Below, in pieces: positions 34,784 to 45,001 of a DNA stretch of 64,000 nt. Origin of the DNA: Micromonospora_G sp044458865 (GTDB lineage Bacteria > Actinomycetota > Actinomycetes > Mycobacteriales > Micromonosporaceae); contig NZ_JBITIH010000004.1 in NCBI RefSeq assembly GCF_044458865.1, positions 248,001-312,000 of the forward strand. Direction: 5' to 3'. Below the pieces are notes generated by a model that saw nothing but the letters and a program-made list of their open reading frames with translations, was not told the DNA's origin and did no database searches. The translations under genes and the position numbers were made by a program. Position 1 is the stretch's first letter. The number at the start of each line of letters is the position of its first letter.

Positions 34784-35952
34784 CGCCCCTCCTGGAGCCA
34801 CTGGGCGGCCCGCGCGGCGCGTGCCCGTACCTGTTCGAGGTTGTCGCCAAGGACCGTGACGTGGCCGATCTTCCGACCGGGACGGACCTGCTTGCCGTAG
34901 AGATGCACCTTGGCGCCGGGATCGGTGGCGAAGAGGTGGTGCAACCGCTCGTCGATCGAGATCCCGCCCTCGGCCCCGCCGAGCACGTTCGCCATCACCA
35001 CGACCGGCGCGGTCAGCGCGGTGTCCCCCATCGGATAGTCGAGCACCGCCCGCAGGTGCTGCTCGAACTGCGAGGTCCGGGCCCCCTCGATGGTCCAGTG
35101 GCCGGAGTTGTGCGGCCGCATGGCCAGCTCGTTGATCACCAACGCCGGGTTGCCGTCCGGGTCGGTGACCTCGAACAGTTCGACCGCGAGCAGGCCGACG
35201 ACGTCAAGCGTGGTGGCGATGTCGATCGCCAACTGCTGGGCGGCCAGGGCCAGCGGCTCCGGCAGGTCCGGCGCCGGGGCGAGCACCTCGACACAGATCC
35301 CGTCCCGCTGCACCGTCTCCACCACCGGGTACGCGGCGACCTGCCCGAACGGCGAACGAGCCACCTGTACGGCCAACTCCCTACGGAGCGCCACCCGCTC
35401 TTCGACGATCAACTCGGTGCCGCTGTCGAGCAGCTTCGACACCAGGGCTTCTCCGTCGGCGGCGTCCGACACGACCCAGACGCCCCGGCCGTCGTAGCCA
35501 CCACGGGCCGCCTTGAGCACCACCGGCAAGCCGACCTCGTCCCCGAAGCCGGTGAGGTCCGCCGGGGCGGCCACCGGCCGCCAGCGCGGCACCGGTGCGC
35601 CGAACGCACCGAGCCGTTCCCGCATCGCCCGCTTGTCCTGCGCGTAGAGCAGGGCGTCAGCGGACGGGTAGAGGGTCACCTCTTCCGCCGCGAGGGCGCG
35701 GATGTGTTCGGACGGCACATGCTCGTGGTCGAAGGTGACCACGTCGCAGCCCTTCGCGAAGATCCGTAGTGCGGAGAGGTCGGTGTGGTCGCCGTACCGG
35801 ACGTCAGCGGCGACCAGCGCGGCCCCGTCCTCCGGGGTGAGCGCCAGGACACGCAGTGACTGGCCGAGGGCGATAGCGGCCTGGTGGGTCATCCGGGCGA
35901 GTTGACCGCCCCCCACCATGCCGACAACGGGCAGACCGGTTCGAGAATCCAT
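34780..35952 (-). CDS. purK: N5-carboxyaminoimidazole ribonucleotide synthase
   Basis: The 390-residue ATP-grasp protein starts MDSRTGLPVVGMVGGGQLAR, the typical PurK opening (GGGQLARM). ATP-binding marks are VVLKAARGGYDGRGV and IVEERVALRREL. Substrate and metal residues are in NELAMRPHNSGHWTIEG. It converts AIR, bicarbonate and ATP to N5-CAIR, which PurE then rearranges. purE follows with a 4-base overlap. Upstream on this strand lies a 54-base palindromic repeat (36011-36064). Confidence 0.95.
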   Translation of the reverse strand: MDSRTGLPVVGMVGGGQLARMTHQAAIALGQSLRVLALTPEDGAALVAADVRYGDHTDLSALRIFAKGCDVVTFDHEHVPSEHIRALAAEEVTLYPSADALLYAQDKRAMRERLGAFGAPVPRWRPVAAPADLTGFGDEVGLPVVLKAARGGYDGRGVWVVSDAADGEALVSKLLDSGTELIVEERVALRRELAVQVARSPFGQVAAYPVVETVQRDGICVEVLAPAPDLPEPLALAAQQLAIDIATTLDVVGLLAVELFEVTDPDGNPALVINELAMRPHNSGHWTIEGARTSQFEQHLRAVLDYPMGDTALTAPVVVMANVLGGAEGGISIDERLHHLFATDPGAKVHLYGKQVRPGRKIGHVTVLGDNLEQVRARAARAAQWLQEGR

Positions 35953-36010
35953 AACGCCGGCAAGCCTAGCGGGCTCTCCGCCCCCTTACCCCCGCACCCG
36001 GTCCCGAGGG

Positions 36011-36064
36011 GTAAGGAAGGGCCCCTTGTTATCGCTTTCTGTATAGGAAGGGCCCCTTCCTAAC
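36011..36064. repeat. 54-base palindromic intergenic repeat, copy 1
   Basis: The element begins GTAAGGAAGGGCCCCTT and ends AAGGGCCCCTTCCTAAC. The terminal arms pair at 15 of 17 positions around a 20-base variable centre. The same arms at the same total length recur at 44946-44999. It lies between purK and the YyaL-like gene, both on the - strand, and may act as a terminator or as a small mobile palindrome. Confidence 0.75.
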
Positions 36065-36125
36065 GCAGACGCCGGTGAGCGGGGCGGGCCGCGACGGGGG
36101 GCGGCAGGCGACGAGCGGGCGGGGA

Positions 36126-38114
<1,989 letters not shown>

Positions 38115-38196
38115 CTGACGACCATATCCAGCGGCGTCCGACCGCGCCCGCGTCCCCCGGTCTGCGCTGTCGCCGGTGCCTGGGGCGAGCTGCCGG

Positions 38197-40815
38197 TCAG
38201 GAAGCGCCGTCGGCGCGCAGCGGGAAGATCCTTGCCTGCTGGGCGCTGTCGAGCTGGCTACGGAGCACCGTGACGATCTTGTCGGAGGGCATCGGCCGGA
38301 AGAAGTGGTAGCCCTGGGCCGCCGTGCAGCCGAGTTCGGCCAGGGCGGCGCGCTGGTCGGCGGTCTCCACCCCTTCGGCCACCACCCGTAGGCCCAGCTC
38401 CCGTCCGAGCCCGACGGTCGACCGTACGATCGCCGCGGCCTCCGGCGAGTCGGCCATCGCCATCACGAAGGAGCGGTCCACCTTGAGTTCGTCGACGGGC
38501 ACCCGGGTCAGGAAGGTGAGCGAGGAGAAGCCGGTGCCGAAGTCGTCCACCGCGAGCTGGATCCCCATCGCCCGGAGTTCGGATAGCACTTCGTCGATCA
38601 CGCCCAGCTCGCTCATCACCACCGTCTCGGTGATCTCCAGCACCAGCCGGTGGGCCGGCACCTGATGCCGGCGCAACGACTCGGCCACCTCCGCCGGCAG
38701 CCTCGGGTCGAGCAGGCTGCGCGCGGAAAGGTTGATCGAAATCGGTACGTCGAGTCCGTGCCGGGCCCAGTCGGCGGCGACCGCGAGCGCCTTGTCGATC
38801 ACGTACCGGGTGAACGGGCCGAGCAGTTCGCTGCCCTCGATGGTGCGGACGAAGTCGACCGGTCCGAGTCGACCGCGACGCGGGTGTCGCCAGCGGATCA
38901 GCGCCTCCACCCCGGTTGGCGCACCGGTGGCGAGGTCGACCGCGGGTTGCAGGGCGAGCATGAGCTGGTCGTCCGAGGCGAGCGCCTCACGCAGCTCGGC
39001 GAGGAGCGCGAGCTGGTCGGTGCTGGCCGCGTCCTGGCCGCTGTCGTAACTGGCGACGCTTCCTCCGCCCGCCTTGGCCTGGTACATCGCGATATCGGCT
39101 CGGCGCAGCAGCTCGGTCATGTCGGCGGTGCCGGCGCCGGCCACCACCACGCCGACCGATGCCTCGACCGACATCCGTACGCCGGCGACCTCGGTCGGTG
39201 CGGCCAGCTCGGCCACGATCTCCCGAGCCCGGCGCAGCGGGTACGGCAGCGAGGCGGGCCACTCACCGAAGATGTTCAGTTCGGTCGCGACCGGCAGGGG
39301 GAGCGCGGTCGTCGGCAGCGCGACCGCCGGCAGTGGCGTGGCCGGTAGCGACGTGATCAGCAGTGCGAACTCGTCGCCGCCGAGCCGGCCGAGCACCTCG
39401 CCGTCGCGGCGGAGTTCCTGCAGTCGGCGGGCGGTCACCTGGAGCAGTTCGTCTCCGGCGGCGTGCCCGAGGGTGTCGTTGACCTCTTTGAAGTTGTTGA
39501 TGTCGAGCAGCAGCAACGCCACCGGGTGGTCGTGCCCGAGCCGGTGCAGTGCGAGGTCGCCCTTGCTCAGCATGGCCGCGCGGTTGACCAGTTTGGTCAA
39601 CGGGTCGTGCACCGCCTCGTACGACGACTGGGCGGCCATGATTCGCAGTTCCTGGTGGGTGGCGGCATCGTGCAGGGCCGCCGCGAGCGCGTCGGCGAAC
39701 GCGGACAGCACGTCCTGGTCCCGCTCGCCGGGGACTACCGACCGGGGCAGTCGCACCCGGAGTTCGCCGACCTGCGCGGTGCCGACCTCAAGCGGACGGG
39801 ACAGCACGTGGCCGCCGCTGCCGCCCTGGACGCGCACCAGCACGTCCTGGTCCGTCACCGGTCCGCCGGCGGTGACGCTGTAGCGCCGCCACCGCCCGTC
39901 GCCCCGGGCGACGTCGAGGTCGACTCCGTCCGCGCCGAAGACAGCCAGTGCGCCGTTCACCCCGGCGATCGCCACGCCCCGTTCGTCAAGTTTGTTGAGG
40001 GTGCTGGTCGCCTCCGCGAAGGCGCGCCAGGTACGGCGTTCGTCGTGGGCCCGCAGCCGCTGGCCGTACGTCTGCTGGAGCAGCCACCAGACCGGTGGCA
40101 GCGCCAGCAGCCAGCGGGGACTGTGTTCGAGGATGGTGACGACGGCGAGACCGACCAGGACGTTGCCGACGAACATCAGGAGCTTGCCGCGCAACGCGCG
40201 CAGCAGTAGCTGCCCCATCGGCAGCCGGTGCCGCAGCGACATGGTCAGCGCGGCGAGCCAACCGCTGGCCAGCAGGTAGGTCGACGCGCCGAGCAGCAGG
40301 GCGATGGTGAGCGCGGGGGTGAGCCCGGCACCGAGTGGGGCGCCGAAGGTGGTGGTGACAGTGGTGGCGACGGCGATGGCGGCGGTCAGGGAGGCGGCGA
40401 TGTGCACCACCTCGACGACCGAACGCCGATCTGGAAAGATCGACAGCACTCCCCAGCCGAGTCCCGCCCCGACCAGTGCCGCGACCGGGAGCCAACCGGC
40501 GGGCGCCAGGTAGAGCCCGATGACGAGTGCGGCTTCGCCCCAGGTCACGTTCACCATGCCGGCCGCGACCCGGAAACGGAGCCGGGCGAGTTGGGCGAGC
40601 GCGAACACGCCGGCGACGATGGCGATCCGGACGAGCGGTTCGACGGAGTCGAGCGGGTCGTCCGGTGGCAGTTGGGCCGGGACCGCGAGTCCGGCACCGG
40701 CGGCGGCGAGCGCCGCCGCCAGCACCGCCGCGGTGAGGACGAGCATGCGGCGGGGCGTTTCGGTGATGCCGACCAGGGCCGCGAACCGTGGGGCGGCCGG
40801 TCGGCCCGATGTCAC
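38197..40815 (-). CDS. Membrane-bound GGDEF/EAL cyclic-di-GMP protein
   Basis: The GTG at 40815 has GGAGG 6 bases upstream. Of 872 residues, about 25-240 form a membrane sensor of 7-8 TM helices, followed by a linker (about 255-390) that may be a degenerate GAF domain. The GGDEF domain (about 405-600) has an intact RLGGDEFALL, interrupted afterwards by a Pro-rich insertion of about 40 residues. The EAL domain (about 620-865) keeps EALIRW, INLSARS, EITET, DDFGTG, KVDRS and EGVET, so phosphodiesterase activity is likely. Both synthesis and breakdown of c-di-GMP are possible on sequence. Confidence 0.9.
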   Translation of the reverse strand: MTSGRPAAPRFAALVGITETPRRMLVLTAAVLAAALAAAGAGLAVPAQLPPDDPLDSVEPLVRIAIVAGVFALAQLARLRFRVAAGMVNVTWGEAALVIGLYLAPAGWLPVAALVGAGLGWGVLSIFPDRRSVVEVVHIAASLTAAIAVATTVTTTFGAPLGAGLTPALTIALLLGASTYLLASGWLAALTMSLRHRLPMGQLLLRALRGKLLMFVGNVLVGLAVVTILEHSPRWLLALPPVWWLLQQTYGQRLRAHDERRTWRAFAEATSTLNKLDERGVAIAGVNGALAVFGADGVDLDVARGDGRWRRYSVTAGGPVTDQDVLVRVQGGSGGHVLSRPLEVGTAQVGELRVRLPRSVVPGERDQDVLSAFADALAAALHDAATHQELRIMAAQSSYEAVHDPLTKLVNRAAMLSKGDLALHRLGHDHPVALLLLDINNFKEVNDTLGHAAGDELLQVTARRLQELRRDGEVLGRLGGDEFALLITSLPATPLPAVALPTTALPLPVATELNIFGEWPASLPYPLRRAREIVAELAAPTEVAGVRMSVEASVGVVVAGAGTADMTELLRRADIAMYQAKAGGGSVASYDSGQDAASTDQLALLAELREALASDDQLMLALQPAVDLATGAPTGVEALIRWRHPRRGRLGPVDFVRTIEGSELLGPFTRYVIDKALAVAADWARHGLDVPISINLSARSLLDPRLPAEVAESLRRHQVPAHRLVLEITETVVMSELGVIDEVLSELRAMGIQLAVDDFGTGFSSLTFLTRVPVDELKVDRSFVMAMADSPEAAAIVRSTVGLGRELGLRVVAEGVETADQRAALAELGCTAAQGYHFFRPMPSDKIVTVLRSQLDSAQQARIFPLRADGAS

Positions 40816-40920
40816 GGGCCGCCTCCGCCCGCAGTCCCCGGACGCAGGGCGTCAGCGGGCCGCGCACCGCGCCGGGCGTCGGATCTGACTCTCATCGGCG
40901 CCCCCTCCCGCGCACGGTGC

Positions 40921-40966
40921 GGGGACTTTTGGTCCCCGGCGGAAGGCTAAGCCAAACCGGTTTGGC
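40921..40966. promoter_or_regulatory. Hairpin plus perfect 16-base palindrome upstream of the GGDEF/EAL gene
   Basis: GGGGAC/GTCCCC form a hairpin at 40921-40937, and GCCAAACCGGTTTGGC at 40951-40966 is a perfect palindrome. They sit about 105-150 bases upstream of the GTG at 40815 and 40 bases after the small TM gene, so the second looks like an operator for a dimeric repressor. Confidence 0.45.
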
Positions 40967-41008
40967 GCAACAGGGGGCGGCCGGCCGGTTTAGCCGGGAA
41001 CATGCCCG

Positions 41009-41305
41009 CTAGCGGTCGTTCCCGCCCTGGTGGGAGGCACTGGGAGCGCTCCCGCCAGATTCCTCTGTCGAGTCCACCTCACCGGCCCCCGTAACGGACG
41101 AATCGACCCTCCCGGACCGGGCGTCGAGCGACTGGTCGGGGAACCGGTCCGGCAACCGCCGCAGCCGCGCGTTCATGTTGCGAATCAACAGAACCGTGGC
41201 GATGGCCAGCACCACGATCAGGAAGAGGCCCATCGGACCGGCCAGGCCACCGGTCCGGGTGTCCCCGAAGTTGTTCGCCGCGAGCACCTGCACAGCGGTC
41301 AGCAT
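41009..41305 (-). CDS. Small single-TM protein, Rv1083-like
   Basis: The 98-residue product has one TM helix (residues about 22-41, GLAGPMGLFLIVVLAIATVL), a basic stretch RNMNARLRRLPDRFP, and a long disordered Ser/Glu/Gly tail in the cytosol. It lies 51 bases after mca on the same strand. This matches the position and layout of Rv1083 next to mca in mycobacteria. The function is unknown. Confidence 0.72.
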   Translation of the reverse strand: MLTAVQVLAANNFGDTRTGGLAGPMGLFLIVVLAIATVLLIRNMNARLRRLPDRFPDQSLDARSGRVDSSVTGAGEVDSTEESGGSAPSASHQGGNDR

Positions 41306-41356
41306 GACTGGGATCCTTCGATAGGCGAGCTTTCATAACAGTACGCCTGGACTGGG

Positions 41357-42238
41357 TCAACGGGCATGGGTGGTCCCACGGATGCCAGCGAACAGGTCAG
41401 ACTCCGGCATCGGGCTCTCCACCAGCGACTTGACCAACTCGAAGTCCTCGGTCGGCCAGGACCGCTGCTGGATCTCCATCGGCACCTGGAAGAAGAAGCC
41501 GTCCGGGTCGATCTGGGTGGCGTGAGCCCGCAACGCGTCGTCGCGGACGGGGAAGTACTCCGCGCACTCCACCCGGGTGGTGACCCGTGGCCCCTTGTCC
41601 GGGCGGTTCTCCCAGTTCTTGAGCCACTCCTCGTACGGCGACGTGAGCCCCGCCGCGAGCACCGCCTCGTGCAGCGCCATCAACCGCGCCTTGGAGAAGC
41701 CGATGTCGTAGTAGAGCTTCAAGGGCTGCCATGCCTCACCCAGCTCCGGGAACTGCTCGGGGTCACCCGCGGCCTCGAAGGCGGCCACGGTGATCTTGTG
41801 GCACATGATGTGGTCCGGGTGCGGGTAGCCGCCGTCCTCCGGGTAGGTGGTCACCACGTGCGGCCGGAACTCCCGCATCAGCCGAACCAGCGGGCGGGTC
41901 GCCACCGTCAGGTCCTGCAGCCCGAAACAGCCCTCGGGCAGCGGCGGCAGTGGGTCGCCCTCGGGCAGCCCGGAGTCCACGAACCCGAGCCACGCCTGCT
42001 CCACACCGAGGATCGCCCGGGCGGCGTCCATCTCCGCCCGGCGGATGTCGGCGATGTTCGCCCAGACGTCCGGGCGGTCCAGCTTGGGGTTGAGTACGCT
42101 GCCGCGCTCACCCCCGGTGCAGGTCGCCACGAGCACGCTCACGCCCTCGGCGACGTATTTCGCCATGGTCGCGGCGCCCTTGCTCGACTCGTCGTCGGGA
42201 TGGGCGTGTACGGCCATGAGACGTAGTTGCTCTGCCAA
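41357..42238 (-). CDS. mca: Mycothiol S-conjugate amidase
   Basis: The TTG at 42238 is selected because GAGGAG lies 7 bases upstream and the protein then begins AEQLRLMAVHAHPDDESSKG, as Mca enzymes do; this gives 293 residues. Zinc ligands of the PIG-L/MshB fold are His and Asp in HAHPDDE, and a later His in YPHPDHIMCH. It cleaves mycothiol-toxin conjugates into a mercapturate, which is exported, and GlcN-Ins, which is recycled. Its presence shows that the organism makes mycothiol. It is divergent from the DUF4307 gene. Confidence 0.93.
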   Translation of the reverse strand: MAEQLRLMAVHAHPDDESSKGAATMAKYVAEGVSVLVATCTGGERGSVLNPKLDRPDVWANIADIRRAEMDAARAILGVEQAWLGFVDSGLPEGDPLPPLPEGCFGLQDLTVATRPLVRLMREFRPHVVTTYPEDGGYPHPDHIMCHKITVAAFEAAGDPEQFPELGEAWQPLKLYYDIGFSKARLMALHEAVLAAGLTSPYEEWLKNWENRPDKGPRVTTRVECAEYFPVRDDALRAHATQIDPDGFFFQVPMEIQQRSWPTEDFELVKSLVESPMPESDLFAGIRGTTHAR

Positions 42239-42382
42239 CGGATGCTCCTCGTCCGTGCTGCCGTCGAGCCCCCGCGGCTCGACTGGCTGACCTGCCGGTA
42301 TCGTTCGGTCACCGGCTGCGAAGATGGACTCTGCCATTCTGGCCGATGCCACCGACAACGTGCCCCGCAGGAGATGTGCCCG

Positions 42383-42817
42383 GTGACCGAGACGAACGCC
42401 ACCCGTTCCTCCGACACGCCGGTCTTCCCCGAGGGCCGGTACGGACACCGCCGCACCTCCGGACGCCGGCGGCCCTGGCTCAGCGCACTGCTGGCGGTCG
42501 CCCTGCTGGCCGTGCTGGGACTAGCCGCGGCCCGGCTCTACCGGCAGTACGGCGATCCCACGTACGACGCTCAGGTGATCACCTACACCGACATTACCGA
42601 CAGCCAGTTGCGGCTGGTGTTCCGGGTGACCGTACCGGCCGGCGGGTCGGCGGTCTGCGCCGTACGGGCACGCTCCCGGGACGGCGCCGAGGTCGCCCGC
42701 GAAGAGGTACGCGTCGACGCCCCGCCCGGTGAGCGCCAGCCGGTGGTCGAGCACCTGCTCAAGACCTCCGGCGTGGCGATAATCGGCGAGGTGCTCCGCT
42801 GCCGGGCCGCGAACTGA
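42383..42817 (+). CDS. DUF4307 membrane protein
   Basis: The GTG at 42383 is used because AGGAG lies 9 bases before it; an ATG at 42374 touches that site. The 144-residue product has an Arg-rich cytosolic start, one TM helix (about residues 35-54, WLSALLAVALLAVLGLAAAR) and an outer beta-rich domain ending VIGEVLRCR-like. It belongs to the DUF4307 family found beside mca and greA across actinobacteria (Rv1081c in M. tuberculosis). No function is known. Confidence 0.85.
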   Translation: MTETNATRSSDTPVFPEGRYGHRRTSGRRRPWLSALLAVALLAVLGLAAARLYRQYGDPTYDAQVITYTDITDSQLRLVFRVTVPAGGSAVCAVRARSRDGAEVAREEVRVDAPPGERQPVVEHLLKTSGVAIIGEVLRCRAAN

Positions 42818-43027
42818 GCCAGCCCTCGGCCGGCTGCCCCGCCTGAACCCGCGACGTACCGGACCGGGGGTAGCGCTCCCAGAACAGGCCGTAGAGGCTG
42901 CCGGGGAGCTGATTCGGGCGGATCAGTCGGGTTCGGCAATAAATCACTGCCCGTCCGGTGTGTAGCGCACTGGTAACTTGGTACTTCGTCCTGTCCGCCG
43001 TAGTCCGTTCACCCGAGGAGATCGTCT

Positions 43028-43528
43028 GTGTCGACGACCGACCGCGAGGCGCCCGCCACCTGGCTGTCCCAGGACGCGCACGACCGCCTGCAGGCAGAGC
43101 TCAACGAGTTGATCGCTGGCCGCCCGGTGATCGCCGCGGAGATCAACGCACGCCGTGAAGAAGGCGACCTGCGGGAGAACGGCGGATACCACGCCGCCCG
43201 CGAGGAGCAGGGCAAGCAGGAGGGGCGCATCCGCTACCTGCAGGAACTGCTGCGTACCGCCCAGGTGGGTGAGGCACCCAAGGCCGATTCTGTCGCCCCC
43301 GGCACCGTCGTCACGATCCACTTCGACGACGACGAGGAGGACCGGGAGACCTTCCTGCTCGGTTCCCGGGAGATCGCGGCCACCACCGACCTCACGGTCT
43401 ACAGCCCGGAGTCCGCCCTGGGCAAGGCCATCCTCGGCAGCCGCGCCGGTCAGACGGTCACCTACACCGCGCCAAGCGGCGCGGACATCAAGGTCACCGT
43501 GGTGGCCTTCGAACCGTTCGGCGGCTGA
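43028..43528 (+). CDS. greA: Transcription elongation factor GreA
   Basis: The 166-residue protein starts at GTG with GAGGAG close upstream. The N-terminal coiled coil carries the acidic tip pattern EINARREEGDLRENGGYHAAREEQ, and the C-terminal FKBP-like domain ends with SALGKAILGSRAGQTVTY. It enters the RNA polymerase secondary channel and stimulates cleavage of backtracked RNA. A run of Asp/Glu (FDDDEEDRE) in the linker is longer than in E. coli GreA. A hairpin follows the stop. Confidence 0.94.
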   Translation: MSTTDREAPATWLSQDAHDRLQAELNELIAGRPVIAAEINARREEGDLRENGGYHAAREEQGKQEGRIRYLQELLRTAQVGEAPKADSVAPGTVVTIHFDDDEEDRETFLLGSREIAATTDLTVYSPESALGKAILGSRAGQTVTYTAPSGADIKVTVVAFEPFGG

Positions 43529-43534
43529 TCCCTC

Positions 43535-43555
43535 CGGGACGGCGACGCCGTCCCG
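43535..43555 (+). terminator. Hairpin after greA
   Basis: CGGGACGGC (43535-43543) pairs perfectly with GCCGTCCCG (43547-43555) around a 3-base loop, 7 bases after the greA stop. No U-tract follows. Confidence 0.55.
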
Positions 43556-43639
43556 TCCACGACGGCGCGACCGGGGTCGAGGTGCCAGATCCGACCCCGG
43601 TCAGCCAACTCCCTGCCGTACAGACGACGGGACGGAAGG

Positions 43640-44863
43640 TCAGCCGGCCGTCTCGCCGAAGGCGACCTGGTACCCGCTGGCCCGTAGCGCGCTGATCAGT
43701 CGATCGGAATGCTCCGCGCCCCGGGTCTCCACCGAGAGCGCGACCTCGACCTCGCCGAGCCCCAGGTGCGGGTTCTGCCGCAGGTGCACCACGTCGACCA
43801 CGTTGCCCCGGTGCTCGGCGATCTGGCTCAGCAGCAGCGCCAACTGACCCGGACGGTCGTTGCAGCGCACGGTCAACCGCAGATAACGGCCGGCCGCCGC
43901 GAGCCCATGCTCGATCACCCGCAGCATCAGCAGCGGGTCGATGTTGCCGCCGGAGAGGACCGCGACCACCGGCGCCTCCACCTCGACGACGCCGGCCAGC
44001 AATGCGGCCACGCCCACCGCCCCGGCCGGTTCGACCACCTGCTTGCCCCGTTCCAGGAGCATCAGCAAGGCCCGGGAGATGTCCTCCTCGGAAACCGTCA
44101 CGACCTCGTCGACCAACTTGCTGACGTGCGCGAAGGTCAGGTCGCCGGGAATCCCCACGGCGATGCCGTCGGCGATGGTGGAGTAGGCGGGCAGGCGTAC
44201 CGGCCGGCCGGCGAGGAGCGAGGGCGGGAAGGCTGCGGCGCCCGCCGCCTGCACCCCGATCACGCGTACGTCGGGTCGGATGGCCTTCGCCGCCACCGCG
44301 ATGCCGGAGACGAGCCCACCACCGCCCACTCCGGCGACGATCGTCTTCACCTCCGGGCACTGCTCCAGGATCTCCAGCGCGACCGTGCCCTGGCCGGCGA
44401 TCACGTCAGCGTGGTCGAACGGGTGGATGAAGACCGCCCCGGTGCGGTCGGCGAAGTCCCGGGCCGCGACGAGCGACTCGTCGACGGTGTTGCCGACCAG
44501 TTCGATCTGGGCGCCGTACCCCTTGGTCGCGGCGACCTTGGGCAGGGGCGCGCCGACCGGCATGAAGACGGTGGCGGAGATGCCGAGCAGGCCGGCGGCG
44601 AGGGCCACCCCCTGTGCGTGGTTGCCGGCGCTCGCCGCCACCACGCCACGGGCGCGTTCCGCCGCCGACAGCCGGGAGATCCGGACGTACGCGCCGCGTA
44701 CCTTGTACGACCCGGCGCGCTGCAGGTGCTCGCACTTGAGCCAGGCCGGCCCGTCGAGTGCGGCGCTCAGCGGCCGGGACGGCTCAAGCGGGGTGGTCCG
44801 GGTGATGCCGGCGAGCAGTTCCCGCGCGGCGCGTACGTCGGCAAGGCCGACCAGGTCCGTCAT
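43640..44863 (-). CDS. ilvA: Threonine ammonia-lyase (biosynthetic type with short ACT domain)
   Basis: The ATG at 44863 gives 407 residues starting MTDLVGLADVRAARELLAGI. Lys54 in AGSYKVRGAY binds PLP, SAGNHAQGVA and GVGGGGLVSG are the phosphate-binding loops, and SGGNIDPLL is the family signature. A single ACT domain (about 325-405) follows, the shorter form found in many actinobacteria. It deaminates threonine to 2-oxobutyrate for isoleucine, or for catabolism. The open frame upstream of the ATG overlaps the 54-base palindrome, so the shorter start is safer. Only a weak ribosome site (GGGAC) is seen. Confidence 0.92.
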   Translation of the reverse strand: MTDLVGLADVRAARELLAGITRTTPLEPSRPLSAALDGPAWLKCEHLQRAGSYKVRGAYVRISRLSAAERARGVVAASAGNHAQGVALAAGLLGISATVFMPVGAPLPKVAATKGYGAQIELVGNTVDESLVAARDFADRTGAVFIHPFDHADVIAGQGTVALEILEQCPEVKTIVAGVGGGGLVSGIAVAAKAIRPDVRVIGVQAAGAAAFPPSLLAGRPVRLPAYSTIADGIAVGIPGDLTFAHVSKLVDEVVTVSEEDISRALLMLLERGKQVVEPAGAVGVAALLAGVVEVEAPVVAVLSGGNIDPLLMLRVIEHGLAAAGRYLRLTVRCNDRPGQLALLLSQIAEHRGNVVDVVHLRQNPHLGLGEVEVALSVETRGAEHSDRLISALRASGYQVAFGETAG

Positions 44864-44945
44864 GTCCCGATCGTCGCATCCCGCCCCGGGCCCGTCACCG
44901 GGGGCGGCCCACTGATGCCCGGCATCACAGCAGCACGGCATTTGC

Positions 44946-44999
44946 GTTAGGAAGGGCCCCTTATACATCGGATTCCGATAACAGGGGGCCCTTCCTTAC
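44946..44999. repeat. 54-base palindromic intergenic repeat, copy 2
   Basis: The element begins GTTAGGAAGGGCCCCTT and ends GGGGGCCCTTCCTTAC. Its arms are the same as in the copy at 36011-36064, and only the central 20 bases differ. It lies between ilvA and the amidase gene, both on the - strand, two bases from the amidase stop. Confidence 0.75.
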
Positions 45000-45001
45000 G
45001 G

